Both the position numbers and the translations under genes were made by a program. Positions 1 to 6,546 of a stretch of 21,752 bases of DNA are shown one piece after another. The stretch is taken from the NCBI GenBank assembly GCA_041749275.1, contig JBGTBQ010000090.1, positions 1-21,752 on the forward strand, in the 5' to 3' direction. Every line of letters begins with the position of its first letter. Positions within the stretch are counted from its first letter, which is position 1. The notes beneath the pieces are model-generated. The model saw only the letters and a list, made by a program, of their open reading frames with translations. It made no database searches and was not told the DNA's origin. Origin of the DNA: JBGTBQ01 sp041749275 (GTDB taxonomy: Bacteria; Acidobacteriota; Blastocatellia; Pyrinomonadales; Pyrinomonadaceae).

Positions 1-208
1 TAGGCGTTGCGCCCGTTGTGCACAATTCCATGCTCAGTCAAGAAAGTTTTTTCTCGAAGTCCTGAAAGCACAAATTGATTTCCAGCGTGTCCGCATATTC
101 TTGGCATGGCTGGCGCGCCGGGTTGAAGATGAGCTTGAAGGGTGCGTCGTGGACGGAAGGTAACAAGGCCCGCACGCGACCACGAATAGCCGGCTCCGGC
201 AAACCGAG

Positions 209-1603
209 ATGGGAGCAAGCAACGACATCATTCCAAAGGACGGCGCACATGCGATTCCTTCAGCAAAGCGCGATGTTTCTTTTGCCGTAGCCTTTCGCTT
301 TTGGCTCAAGTTGGGGTTTATCTCGTTTGGCGGACCCGCCGGGCAGATTGCGATCATGCACCGCGAATTGGTCGAGCGTCAGCGCTGGTTGTCGGAAGAA
401 AGATTTTTACACGCGCTCAATTATTGTATGTTGTTGCCGGGACCGGAAGCGCAACAACTCGCCATCTATATCGGCTGGTTGATGCACCGCACGTGGGGCG
501 GCATTGTCGCCGGAGCGTTCTTTGTCATTCCTTCGATTTTCGTTTTGCTTGCGCTCTCTTATATTTACGCGGCGTTTGGCAACGTGCCGTTTGTCTTAGG
601 GGTGCTTTCCGGTTTTAAGCCCGTCGTGGTGGCTATCGTAGTTGAGGCTGTCCTGAAGATTGGCGGCAAGGCTTTAAAAAGGCGTGTGCATTTTCTGATC
701 GCCGCCGCTTCGTTCGTCGCCATCTATTTTCTCCACGTTCCTTTTCCACTCATCGTGTTGGCGGCTGGATTGGTTGGTTTAGCAGGCTCGCGTTACGCGC
801 CCACAGTCTTTCAAGCCACGCCGCCGGTTCAAGGAACAGCGAAGGCGGACACGAATGACAACCAGCAAGCCGCTTTACCCCTTGTGATTGACGACCACGC
901 GCCGCCGCCCGCGCATACATTGCCAAATCGCGCGCGGGCTTTGAAGACACTCGTGGTTAGTTTGACGCTTTGGGTAGTGCCGTTTTTATTACTCATTGCG
1001 TGGCGCGGCTGGAACAGTTTGCACACGCGGGAATATCGTTTTTTTACTCAAGCCGCACTGGTAACTTTTGGCGGCGCTTACGCCGTGCTGGCTTACGTCA
1101 CGCAGGCCGCCGCCGGTTCGTTCGGATGGATCACAAAGGTGCAAGCCGTTGACGGTTTGGCGCTGGCGGAAACCACACCGGGACCGCTGATTATGGTGTT
1201 ACAGTTCGTCGGCTTTATGGCGGGCTGGAATAACCCGGAAGGAATGAGTCAAACGGCCAGCGCGGTTACGAGCGCACTCGTGACCACCTACGTTACATTT
1301 CTTCCGTCCTTCATCTTCATCTTTCTGGGTGCGCCTTACATTGAAATCCTGCGCGGCAATAAAAATCTCTCAGGCGCATTGTCCGGCGTCACGGCGGCTG
1401 TTGTCGGCGTGGTTCTCAATCTGGCGTTAGTCTTTGGCGCGGCGGTTATCTTTCCAAACGGGTTGACTGACAAGGTAAATTGGTTCGCCGGAATTATCAG
1501 CATCGCGGCTTTCGTCGCGCTTTATCGTTTTAAGGCGGATGTTTTATTGATAGTTTTAGCCGGTGGATTGATTGGTCTGCTACGGATAATTCTCTTTGGC
1601 TAA
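209..1603 (+). CDS. chrA: Chromate transporter, ChrA (CHR) family, long-chain two-domain form
   Basis: Inner-membrane transporter of the CHR family, whose characterised members export chromate. The 464-residue protein has two homologous halves. The first carries FWLKLGFISFGGPAGQIA, RQRWLSEERF and LLPGPEAQQLAIYIGW; the second carries ALVTFGGAYAVLAYV and ETTPGPLIMVLQFVGF. The repeated FGG and PGP motifs are family hallmarks. They are separated by hydrophobic segments and a polar loop at about residues 205-245. Length fits the two-domain class. ATG 209 is the only upstream Met in frame before the conserved domain, although its ribosome site is weak. No chrB or other resistance gene is adjacent, so the substrate is inferred from the family. 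Base composition is visibly more AT-rich than most of the window, for example around 720-780 and 1480-1570, which may point to transfer. Family call is secure; chromate as physiological substrate is less so. Confidence 0.93.
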   Translation: MGASNDIIPKDGAHAIPSAKRDVSFAVAFRFWLKLGFISFGGPAGQIAIMHRELVERQRWLSEERFLHALNYCMLLPGPEAQQLAIYIGWLMHRTWGGIVAGAFFVIPSIFVLLALSYIYAAFGNVPFVLGVLSGFKPVVVAIVVEAVLKIGGKALKRRVHFLIAAASFVAIYFLHVPFPLIVLAAGLVGLAGSRYAPTVFQATPPVQGTAKADTNDNQQAALPLVIDDHAPPPAHTLPNRARALKTLVVSLTLWVVPFLLLIAWRGWNSLHTREYRFFTQAALVTFGGAYAVLAYVTQAAAGSFGWITKVQAVDGLALAETTPGPLIMVLQFVGFMAGWNNPEGMSQTASAVTSALVTTYVTFLPSFIFIFLGAPYIEILRGNKNLSGALSGVTAAVVGVVLNLALVFGAAVIFPNGLTDKVNWFAGIISIAAFVALYRFKADVLLIVLAGGLIGLLRIILFG

Positions 1604-1910
1604 AGCAAGCTGGGGGCAATTCACGCGCCGCCGAAGAGTCGCCTCAAAGATTAAGGCCGCGCGCGAATTTTCCCTCGTCGCCGCGGACAAGTTCGCGCGA
1701 GCCTTTCGTGCGGACGCGGAAACGGTGTTAAGATGCCGCCGCATTCCGGTCAATAATAGAAACGAACATCAGGGCGGGTTACGCGATACTTCTGACCACC
1801 TCGCTGACAGACCGCGGCGCCTGCCTCCGGGCAGTGCTCCGGGCACAAGTTCAATTTACACACACGCGCCGGCCCTGTCGCCGAACGCGGAGGATGAGGA
1901 GACATAGACT
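1604..1910. other. Intergenic region upstream of the lipoprotein gene
   Basis: About 307 bases between chrA and the lipoprotein gene. A short open frame from 1596 to 1907 is Arg/Pro-rich, overlaps the end of chrA and has no recognisable domain, so I do not call it. A possible -10 hexamer TAAGAT lies at 1729-1734, with only a poor -35 candidate (TTTCGT, 1704-1709). A good ribosome site, GAGGAGA, lies just before the next start codon. No repeat or RNA gene was seen. Confidence 0.4.
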
Positions 1911-2324
1911 ATGAGAGCTTTTGTGCTGACGCTGACCGCCGGCGTGACCTGCGCCCTGATGTTGGCCTGCGGCGGGGCGACGAACGAAAACACCACGACG
2001 ACCACCAACACTAAGACGACCACGACGACCACCAATACCACCACCACCACGGCGACCCCCGTGGTCGCCACGACCACCGAGAGCATGGGCGACAAGATCG
2101 GCGTCCCCGAGTGTGATGAGTACATCGCCAAGTACGAGGCGTGCATCAAGGGTAAGGTGCCGGAGGCCGCGCGCGCGGCGATGCAATCTTCGTTCGACAC
2201 GGCGCGCAAGTCATGGAAAGACATGGCCGCGACGACACAGGGCAAGGCCGGTCTGGCAACAGCCTGCAAGACAGCGACCGACGCCGCCAAACAGAGCATG
2301 AAAGCCTACGGCTGCGATTTTTAG
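1911..2324 (+). CDS. Small Thr-rich lipoprotein with four-Cys C-terminal domain
   Basis: Predicted lipoprotein of 137 residues with unknown function. The first 20 residues form a signal peptide ending in the lipobox LMLAC, so Cys20 would be lipidated after signal peptidase II cleavage. Residues 22-57 are a low-complexity Thr/Asn linker, a likely flexible tether. The C-terminal part (about 60-137) is a compact, mostly helical domain with Cys68, Cys78, Cys119 and Cys135; Cys68 and Cys135 lie near its two ends and may form disulfides in the envelope. The start is supported by GAGGAGA about 9 bases upstream. It stands alone between chrA and a hairpin-rich gap. I recall similar short proteins in acidobacterial genomes but can name no family. 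Lipoprotein call is strong; role unknown. Confidence 0.85.
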   Translation: MRAFVLTLTAGVTCALMLACGGATNENTTTTTNTKTTTTTTNTTTTTATPVVATTTESMGDKIGVPECDEYIAKYEACIKGKVPEAARAAMQSSFDTARKSWKDMAATTQGKAGLATACKTATDAAKQSMKAYGCDF

Positions 2325-2348
2325 ACGCCAGCCCATCATTAAGAATGC

Positions 2349-2387
2349 GCGGGCCGTTCCGAGACGTAAGTTTCGTGAACGGCCCGC
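2349..2387 (+). terminator. Hairpin downstream of the lipoprotein gene
   Basis: GCGGGCCGTTC (2349-2359) pairs perfectly with GAACGGCCCGC (2377-2387) around a 17-base loop that can fold further. It lies 25 bases after the lipoprotein stop codon, so a transcription terminator is likely. There is no clear U-tract after it, so it may instead act as an RNA-stabilising or Rho-assisted end. Confidence 0.55.
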
Positions 2388-2420
2388 ATCTTCGTCAACG
2401 CCATCCCCTCTGGAAAGTTT

Positions 2421-2455
2421 AACGACCGGGCGGAGACAGCATCCACCCGGTCGTT
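2421..2455 (+). terminator. Second hairpin in tandem
   Basis: AACGACCGGG (2421-2430) is a perfect inverted match of CCCGGTCGTT (2446-2455), with a 15-base loop. It follows the 2349-2387 hairpin by 33 bases and is followed by a moderately T-rich stretch (TTGCATTTCATT). Probably a second termination hairpin for the lipoprotein transcript. Confidence 0.45.
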
Positions 2456-2497
2456 GCATTTCATTCGTTGAAGTAAAGAGGTTGTACCCTCCCAGAT

Positions 2498-2631
2498 AGG
2501 GCGAACGCATCTTAATCTCGTCCCAAGAGAAGATGAGAGGTGCATTGGAACTTGGCTAAAAACCTAAACTCTGCATCAACAGAGCGTATGCCAACTCTTG
2601 AGTCTTCAAAAATTTAAGATGCGCTCGCCCT
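2498..2631. mobile_element. MITE-like element with 18-bp inverted ends
   Basis: AGGGCGAACGCATCTTAA (2498-2515) and TTAAGATGCGCTCGCCCT (2614-2631) are inverted repeats with one mismatch in 18. The 98 bases between them are AT-richer than the surroundings and have no coding potential. GAT directly flanks both ends (2495-2497 and 2632-2634), which could be a 3-bp target duplication, though 3 bp can match by chance. This is the form of a miniature inverted-repeat transposable element or the deleted remnant of an insertion sequence. No transposase is present. Confidence 0.55.
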
Positions 2632-2723
2632 GATCCGAGCCGACGCTTCTGGCGCGAAAGCGCACCCGGCTGCTATGATGGCCTGCTTTTTTCCGACGCC
2701 GATTTTTCGCCACATTCACGTTG

Positions 2724-3692
2724 ATGAAACTACGCTTGCTCTACCACGGCCACTGCTTCGACGGCGTCGCTTCCGCCGCCGTTTTCACGCGCTTCTACCG
2801 CGCGCAGGTTCGCCCCGGCGCTGAAGTCGCCTATCGCGGGCTGCTCCACCGGCCCGACTCGCTCTTCGACGAAGAGATGTTCGACGGCGACGAGAATGCC
2901 ATCGTTGATTTCAAATACTCGCCGTCGCCGCGTGTGACGTGGTGGTTCGACCATCACCAGTCAGCCTTTCTCTCGACGGAGGACGAGGCGCACTTTCGCG
3001 CCGACACGTCAGGAAAAAAAATCTGGGACCCGGAGAGTAAATCCTGCACCGAGTTCATCGCGCGCGTGGCCCGCGAGCGATTCGACTTCCACGATCCGCT
3101 CCACGAGCCGCTCATCCGTTGGGCGCACACGATTGACGGCGCGTTCTATGAATCACCCGCGCAGCCCGTCGAACTGAAAGAGCCTGCGCTCCAACTGATG
3201 CAGGTCATCGAGAACGTTCCTGACGAGAAGTTCCTCGAATGGGTCATCACCGAGTTGGTTACGCGCCCGCTCGACGAGGTGGCGACTGATGAAGAGGTGC
3301 AGCGGCGCTTTCGCCCCATCCTCGCCGGCCACCGCGAGACGCTCGACACCATCCGCCGCAAGGCCGTTTACGCGCGCGGCGTTATCACGTTCGACCTTGT
3401 GGATGAGGGGCTGCAAGGCTTCAACAAGTTCATCCCCTACTATGTCCGCCCCGAAACGACCTACTCGGTCGCCGTCACGCGCGGCCCGCAACGCACGAAA
3501 ATCTCCGTCGGCTCGAACCCCTTCAGCCCGCGCCCGCGCCGCCACAACATCGCCACCATCTGCGAGCGCTACGGCGGCGGCGGCCACGCCGTCGTGGGCG
3601 CCGTCTCGCTTGGTACACACGAAGTCGCGCGCGCCCGCGAAGTCGCGCGTGAGATCGTGGCCGAGTTGTCGGAAGGGTTTGAGGAGACTTGA
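2724..3692 (+). CDS. DHH-family phosphoesterase-like protein
   Basis: Predicted cytoplasmic phosphohydrolase of the DHH/DHHA1 superfamily, whose members hydrolyse phosphodiesters or pyrophosphate (RecJ, NrnA/NrnB and cyclic-nucleotide hydrolases). Evidence: an N-terminal HGHCFDGVASAAVF motif (residues 8-21), a second aspartate in AIVDF (Asp62), the namesake DHH in WWFDHHQS (76-78), and a C-terminal glycine motif GGGGHAVVGA typical of DHHA1. Length of 322 residues fits small members. The first metal motif is unusual: the expected Asp-x-Asp is His-Cys-Phe-Asp. Start ATG 2724 is preferred over an in-frame TTG at 2721; no strong ribosome site is visible. A possible -10 TATGAT lies at 2674-2679. 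It is monocistronic and convergent with the Uma2 gene. Superfamily is confident; the substrate is not known. Confidence 0.82.
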   Translation: MKLRLLYHGHCFDGVASAAVFTRFYRAQVRPGAEVAYRGLLHRPDSLFDEEMFDGDENAIVDFKYSPSPRVTWWFDHHQSAFLSTEDEAHFRADTSGKKIWDPESKSCTEFIARVARERFDFHDPLHEPLIRWAHTIDGAFYESPAQPVELKEPALQLMQVIENVPDEKFLEWVITELVTRPLDEVATDEEVQRRFRPILAGHRETLDTIRRKAVYARGVITFDLVDEGLQGFNKFIPYYVRPETTYSVAVTRGPQRTKISVGSNPFSPRPRRHNIATICERYGGGGHAVVGAVSLGTHEVARAREVAREIVAELSEGFEET

Positions 3693-3784
3693 AGTAAGCG
3701 CCGCCGGCGCGCTGCCGTTCGCACGGCGCCTTCAATGCTAATCACGGCTTTCGACGATGAAAGAGATAATGTCAGGGGCGATGT

Positions 3785-4345
3785 TTAGCCGAGAATGGCA
3801 TCAACATCAAGGCTCAGTTGTTTCAGCGTCTCCAATTGGACGGAATCGCCGCGCCTGAAGATTCGTGTGGACTGATACTTCGCGTTGACAGGCTCCGCAT
3901 GAACTTCGATCAACTCTTTCGGCAAATCAACCAGTAACGTTAAAGGGACGCCGGCCCGCGCATACAGCGGAATCTTCACGGTGCGGTCTATCTCGACTGA
4001 AGTGTCGGCGACCTCGATCACCAGCAGCACGTCCGAAGCACTCGGAAGCTCCCGCGAATAATAATCCTCCCGCATCCGTAGCACGGCGACATCCGGTTCA
4101 GGCTCTGAATAATCGTCTACGACGATTGGGTTCTGTACGCTGACAATCAACTCCTGTCCGGCCTGACTGCCGAGCAGCATGTTAAGGCGATTGACGCACG
4201 CCGCGTGACGGCTGCCGATAGGACTCATCTCGACGATCTCTCCTTCGATCAGCTCTACCCGATCATCCTCCGTGAGAATGCCTGCCTCCGCCATGCGCTG
4301 GTACTCGCTGGCCGTAAACCATCGGCGTGCCAATTGGTGTGACAT
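3785..4345 (-). CDS. Uma2-family (DUF820) PD-(D/E)XK nuclease-like protein
   Basis: Member of the Uma2/DUF820 family, which has a PD-(D/E)XK nuclease fold and is abundant in Cyanobacteria and Acidobacteriota; cellular roles are mostly unknown. The 186-residue protein shows the standard order: FTASEYQRM near the N-terminus, ELIEGEIVEMSPIG (31-44), EPEPDVAVL with the catalytic-type Asp85, VLLVIEVADTS with Glu111, and a Lys at 124 in RTVKIPLYARAGV. The usual WIVDL segment is replaced by TLLVDLPKE. Length is normal and the active-site residues look intact. It lies downstream of the duplicated pepP end on the same strand, and may be read from the same transcript. No vapB-like partner is evident, but an open frame ending KVELED stops 2 bases before its start codon (stop at 4348-4350). 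Confidence 0.9.
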   Translation of the reverse strand: MSHQLARRWFTASEYQRMAEAGILTEDDRVELIEGEIVEMSPIGSRHAACVNRLNMLLGSQAGQELIVSVQNPIVVDDYSEPEPDVAVLRMREDYYSRELPSASDVLLVIEVADTSVEIDRTVKIPLYARAGVPLTLLVDLPKELIEVHAEPVNAKYQSTRIFRRGDSVQLETLKQLSLDVDAILG

Positions 4346-4411
4346 ATTTAATCTTCAAGCTCGACTTTTACAACGCGAGCGGGAACTTTATGCGCCCACT
4401 CCGATTTCTGA

Positions 4412-4606
4412 TTATGCCTCTTTTGATTGGGTTTTAGACGCCTTTCTCCCTTGCGCCATCAACTCTTCGATCTCCGCGACCTGCTTCGGCGCTTTGTCCG
4501 TGAGCACGCGGTGGCCTTCCGCGGTGACGAGCACGTCGTCTTCGATTCTCACGCCGAGGCCGCGATACTTGTCGGGGATGTCTTCGGCGTCGCCTCGCCC
4601 GGCTCG
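4412..4606 (-). pseudogene. Duplicated 3'-end fragment of pepP
   Basis: Bases 4455-4591 match the last part of the intact pepP gene (6550-6686) at a constant offset of 2095 with only three mismatches, all in the final 30 bases; 4481-4591 is identical. A further shared 10-mer (4597-4606 with 6702-6711) follows after a 10-bp deletion, then similarity stops. In the pepP frame the fragment encodes AEDIPDKYRGLGVRIEDD and onward to EELMAQ, then has its own tail GRKASKTQSKEA and a stop at 4412-4414. The intact gene instead stops at EELMAR. The fragment lacks the catalytic Asp and His residues, so it is not functional. It marks the far edge of the AT-rich insert at about 4620-6540. Confidence 0.88.
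4455..4591. repeat. Long direct repeat, copy A (pepP 3' end)
   Basis: 137-bp direct repeat of 6550-6686, 134 of 137 identical by my alignment, with the last 111 bases of it identical. The two copies lie in the same orientation and enclose about 1.96 kb holding the genes at 4659-6546. The long exact identity suggests recent duplication, integration or gene conversion. Confidence 0.92.
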
Positions 4607-4658
4607 CGCGAGATAATGGCTAGAGGATTACCTGCGTGATTGTGAGGCAACGTAATAA

Positions 4659-5087
4659 CTACTCCTCAATCAATATTGTGAGACCATTGTAGGCCGACCA
4701 TGAAAGGTTGAAGTCTCTTATGTCGAAAGCTCTTTCTCCAATCTCAGGGTCTAACACATGAACCTGTTCTTTAGTTATCTCGACAACTACGACAGAATGG
4801 AATGAGCGGAAAGAGAGTTCAAGCCAAACAATTGGGTGCAGACCGAGAGAAAGGTTTTCCTGTAACTGGTCAAGCTCAAGGTATACGAGGCCGGACTTTT
4901 TGAGGCCGTACTGTTTGGCGACTTCAACAATCTTTGATGGGTATGTTCCATCGTCATCACACGCGCACCTCTGTCGAAGCTCGAACTCAGACACAACGTG
5001 TCCATAACATTCCAACACCATTCGCAAGCACGCTGGCGCGCATGAAAATCGCGTTGCTTGAAAATAGTGAGGCGGTCTAGCTGGCAC
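4659..5087 (-). CDS. Stand-alone C39-like cysteine peptidase
   Basis: Short papain-fold cysteine peptidase of the C39 type, related to the domain that trims bacteriocin leader peptides. From GTG 5087 it has 142 residues: oxyanion-hole Gln10 and nucleophile Cys16 in QATRFSCAPACLRMVLECYG, His97 in SFHSVVVVEI and Asp113 in VLDPEIGE. The whole triad and its spacing are therefore present, but there is no membrane or ABC domain and no signal peptide, so it should act in the cytoplasm. GTG 5087 is chosen because GGCGGAG lies 7 bases upstream; the longer frame opens with TTG at 5105. It overlaps the end of the 455-residue gene by 11 bases, implying translational coupling and a shared job. It lies in the AT-rich insert flanked by the pepP repeats. 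Peptidase fold is fairly sure; substrate unknown, perhaps its neighbour. Confidence 0.78.
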   Translation of the reverse strand: MPARPPHYFQATRFSCAPACLRMVLECYGHVVSEFELRQRCACDDDGTYPSKIVEVAKQYGLKKSGLVYLELDQLQENLSLGLHPIVWLELSFRSFHSVVVVEITKEQVHVLDPEIGERAFDIRDFNLSWSAYNGLTILIEE

Positions 5088-6444
5088 GTAGGCACTCCGC
5101 CGCAACAGACTTGCCTAAACTGCGTAATTCCTCAACTGACAACGGAACAGCGACAACTGCGGTCTTGAGATCAACAAAGGCATCCTGAACCCAAGCCCCT
5201 TGCCCACGCGGATAAGTTACCCAGATTGGAACTTTCCAACGGTCTCCTTCAAGCTTCGGCTCTTGTGGACAATATCTGTCAGGAAACATATTGTACTGTA
5301 GCCAGCCAGTAACAATTCTTCTCGCCTCATCAGCGGAAACGTCTGCGGCAAGCGGCTCATCCAGCAACGCGACCAACGCTTCTGGCTCTTCTTTGAGAAG
5401 TCTCTTTTTGAATTGCTCTAATTTTCGCCGCCGCGTTTGTGGAGAGAGGGATGCATATCTTTCAAAACGATGCCTAATCTGATGGTCGAAAACTATAAAG
5501 CGTATTTGCGGCACAGCTTCACCCGCCCGTAGTTTATCCAGCACACGCGAATTGGCGACAACCGCACGATCAAGATGAACTGTGACTGGGCCGACAGCCA
5601 ATAAGCGGTGGAAAATGGCGGCGTAGTTACTGCTCCATTGCGTGAATGTCCCCGGCTCAGTGAATGGCGGGCCGTTCAGCTCTTCGGTCGAGACAGGGGC
5701 ATAATTATAGAAAGTAATGCTATCTCCACGTACCGTAAACTCTCCCTCAGTAATGCCGCGAAATACGATTTCGATCTGGTACGCTTCATCAGCAGAGATT
5801 TCAGTCGGCCAGCGAAACTGAGTACGATACACACTCTCAATGAATTTCAATTTGCGAAATAGCTTCGCACGGTAGAGGAAAGACTTTTCTCCTTCTGAGG
5901 AAGCTCCTTGCATCTTGAAATTTAAGAGATGATCTCCCTCCTTTATTCGCAAAGAGCATTTACTGGCATTAGCCAGAACATAAAATAGCCGAGTGTATTC
6001 TATCTCCGCCTCCGCCGTGGCGACTGTAGGGCGCACATCGAATCTTAAAACTTCTTGGAAAGGCGAGTGCGGCGAAGAGTCGCCAAGCTCAATCTCTATA
6101 TTCGGAGAGGGATATACAGGGTGGTTTTTTATTATCAAGCTAGTCTCAGTTGACCGGTAAATAGTGAAGTCTTGCATTGTAGGCAAGGCGGCCTGAAAAC
6201 CTTCTACTTCTAACCATCCGCGAAATGTCCAGCCTGGTAGTTTGTGAGTCTTAACCTCGTGCGAAGGCTCGGCCTGACTGACGGGGCGAAATGTCCAGCT
6301 TGTTAGTTTGTGAGTGCGAGTACTGCCTTCATGTGCAGCAAACCGTTCTCGAAAGTTCTGTTTGGAAGGGTCTTCAAGCAAGGTAGCGCGGATTCGCGCC
6401 TCAGATGGCTGAAAATTTGGCGATTGTGAACCTGCTTCAATCAT
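5077..6444 (-). CDS. Unrecognised 455-residue protein with two THKL-WTFR motifs
   Basis: I do not recognise this family. The protein has no signal peptide or membrane segment and is probably cytoplasmic. Near the N-terminus a ten-residue motif occurs twice, THKLTSWTFR (44-53) and THKLPGWTFR (66-75), exactly 22 residues apart; the underlying 30-bp DNA repeats (6220-6249 and 6286-6315) differ at two bases. The middle is rich in beta-strand-like sequence. The C-terminal 130 residues are helical, with an Arg/Lys-rich stretch, then a small beta-type region with WKVPIWVTYPRGQGAWVQDAFVD. No catalytic motif stands out. It sits 9 bases after a 30-codon ORF and overlaps the C39-like peptidase gene, so the three probably form one transcript behind pepP. 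Its AT-rich codon use differs clearly from pepP. It might be a substrate or partner of the peptidase. Confidence 0.8.
   Translation of the reverse strand: MIEAGSQSPNFQPSEARIRATLLEDPSKQNFRERFAAHEGSTRTHKLTSWTFRPVSQAEPSHEVKTHKLPGWTFRGWLEVEGFQAALPTMQDFTIYRSTETSLIIKNHPVYPSPNIEIELGDSSPHSPFQEVLRFDVRPTVATAEAEIEYTRLFYVLANASKCSLRIKEGDHLLNFKMQGASSEGEKSFLYRAKLFRKLKFIESVYRTQFRWPTEISADEAYQIEIVFRGITEGEFTVRGDSITFYNYAPVSTEELNGPPFTEPGTFTQWSSNYAAIFHRLLAVGPVTVHLDRAVVANSRVLDKLRAGEAVPQIRFIVFDHQIRHRFERYASLSPQTRRRKLEQFKKRLLKEEPEALVALLDEPLAADVSADEARRIVTGWLQYNMFPDRYCPQEPKLEGDRWKVPIWVTYPRGQGAWVQDAFVDLKTAVVAVPLSVEELRSLGKSVAAECLRAS
6220..6315. repeat. Pair of 30-bp direct repeats inside the 455-residue gene
   Basis: 6220-6249 and 6286-6315 match at 28 of 30 bases, with a start-to-start distance of 66 bases (22 codons, in frame). 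They encode the two THKL..WTFR motifs. The spacer sequences are not similar, so it is not a simple 66-bp tandem duplication; selection on the motif or recombination of short segments is possible. Confidence 0.88.
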
Positions 6445-6453
6445 AGTCTTTGG

Positions 6454-6546
6454 TTAGACGTATTGTATTGGTCTAATGTCGCCAATAGCAATGGTCTCTT
6501 TGCGCCAATCTACTTTCCCATCTGTTTTGTCATCTCGTCGGTTCAT
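6454..6546 (-). CDS. Possible 30-residue peptide gene between pepP and the unknown protein
   Basis: ATG 6546 overlaps the pepP stop as ATGA, a standard coupling arrangement, and the frame ends with TAA at 6454-6456, nine bases before the next ATG. The 30-residue product starts MNRRDDKTDGKVDWRK and ends GDIRPIQYV; it is charged and hydrophilic, with no Cys and no double-Gly site. No database family is recognised. It could be a true small peptide of the module, a translation-relay ORF linking pepP to the downstream gene, or the remains of a junction. Coding status is uncertain; the tight spacing on both sides is the main support. Confidence 0.35.
   Translation of the reverse strand: MNRRDDKTDGKVDWRKETIAIGDIRPIQYV

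Noticed and set aside
38..250. Minus-strand 70-codon frame at the left edge as a real gene
   Set aside because: It overlaps the chrA start, has no recognised family and no ribosome site I trust; kept only as a low-interest observation.
1596..1907. Plus-strand 103-codon frame after chrA
   Set aside because: Low-complexity Arg/Pro-rich product without domain; overlaps the chrA end.
2349..2455. CRISPR-like repeats
   Set aside because: The two hairpins differ in sequence and there is no regular repeat-spacer pattern.
4659..6546. Bacteriocin or lanthipeptide cluster
   Set aside because: No double-Gly leader, no modification enzyme and no ABC exporter with peptidase domain near the C39-like gene.
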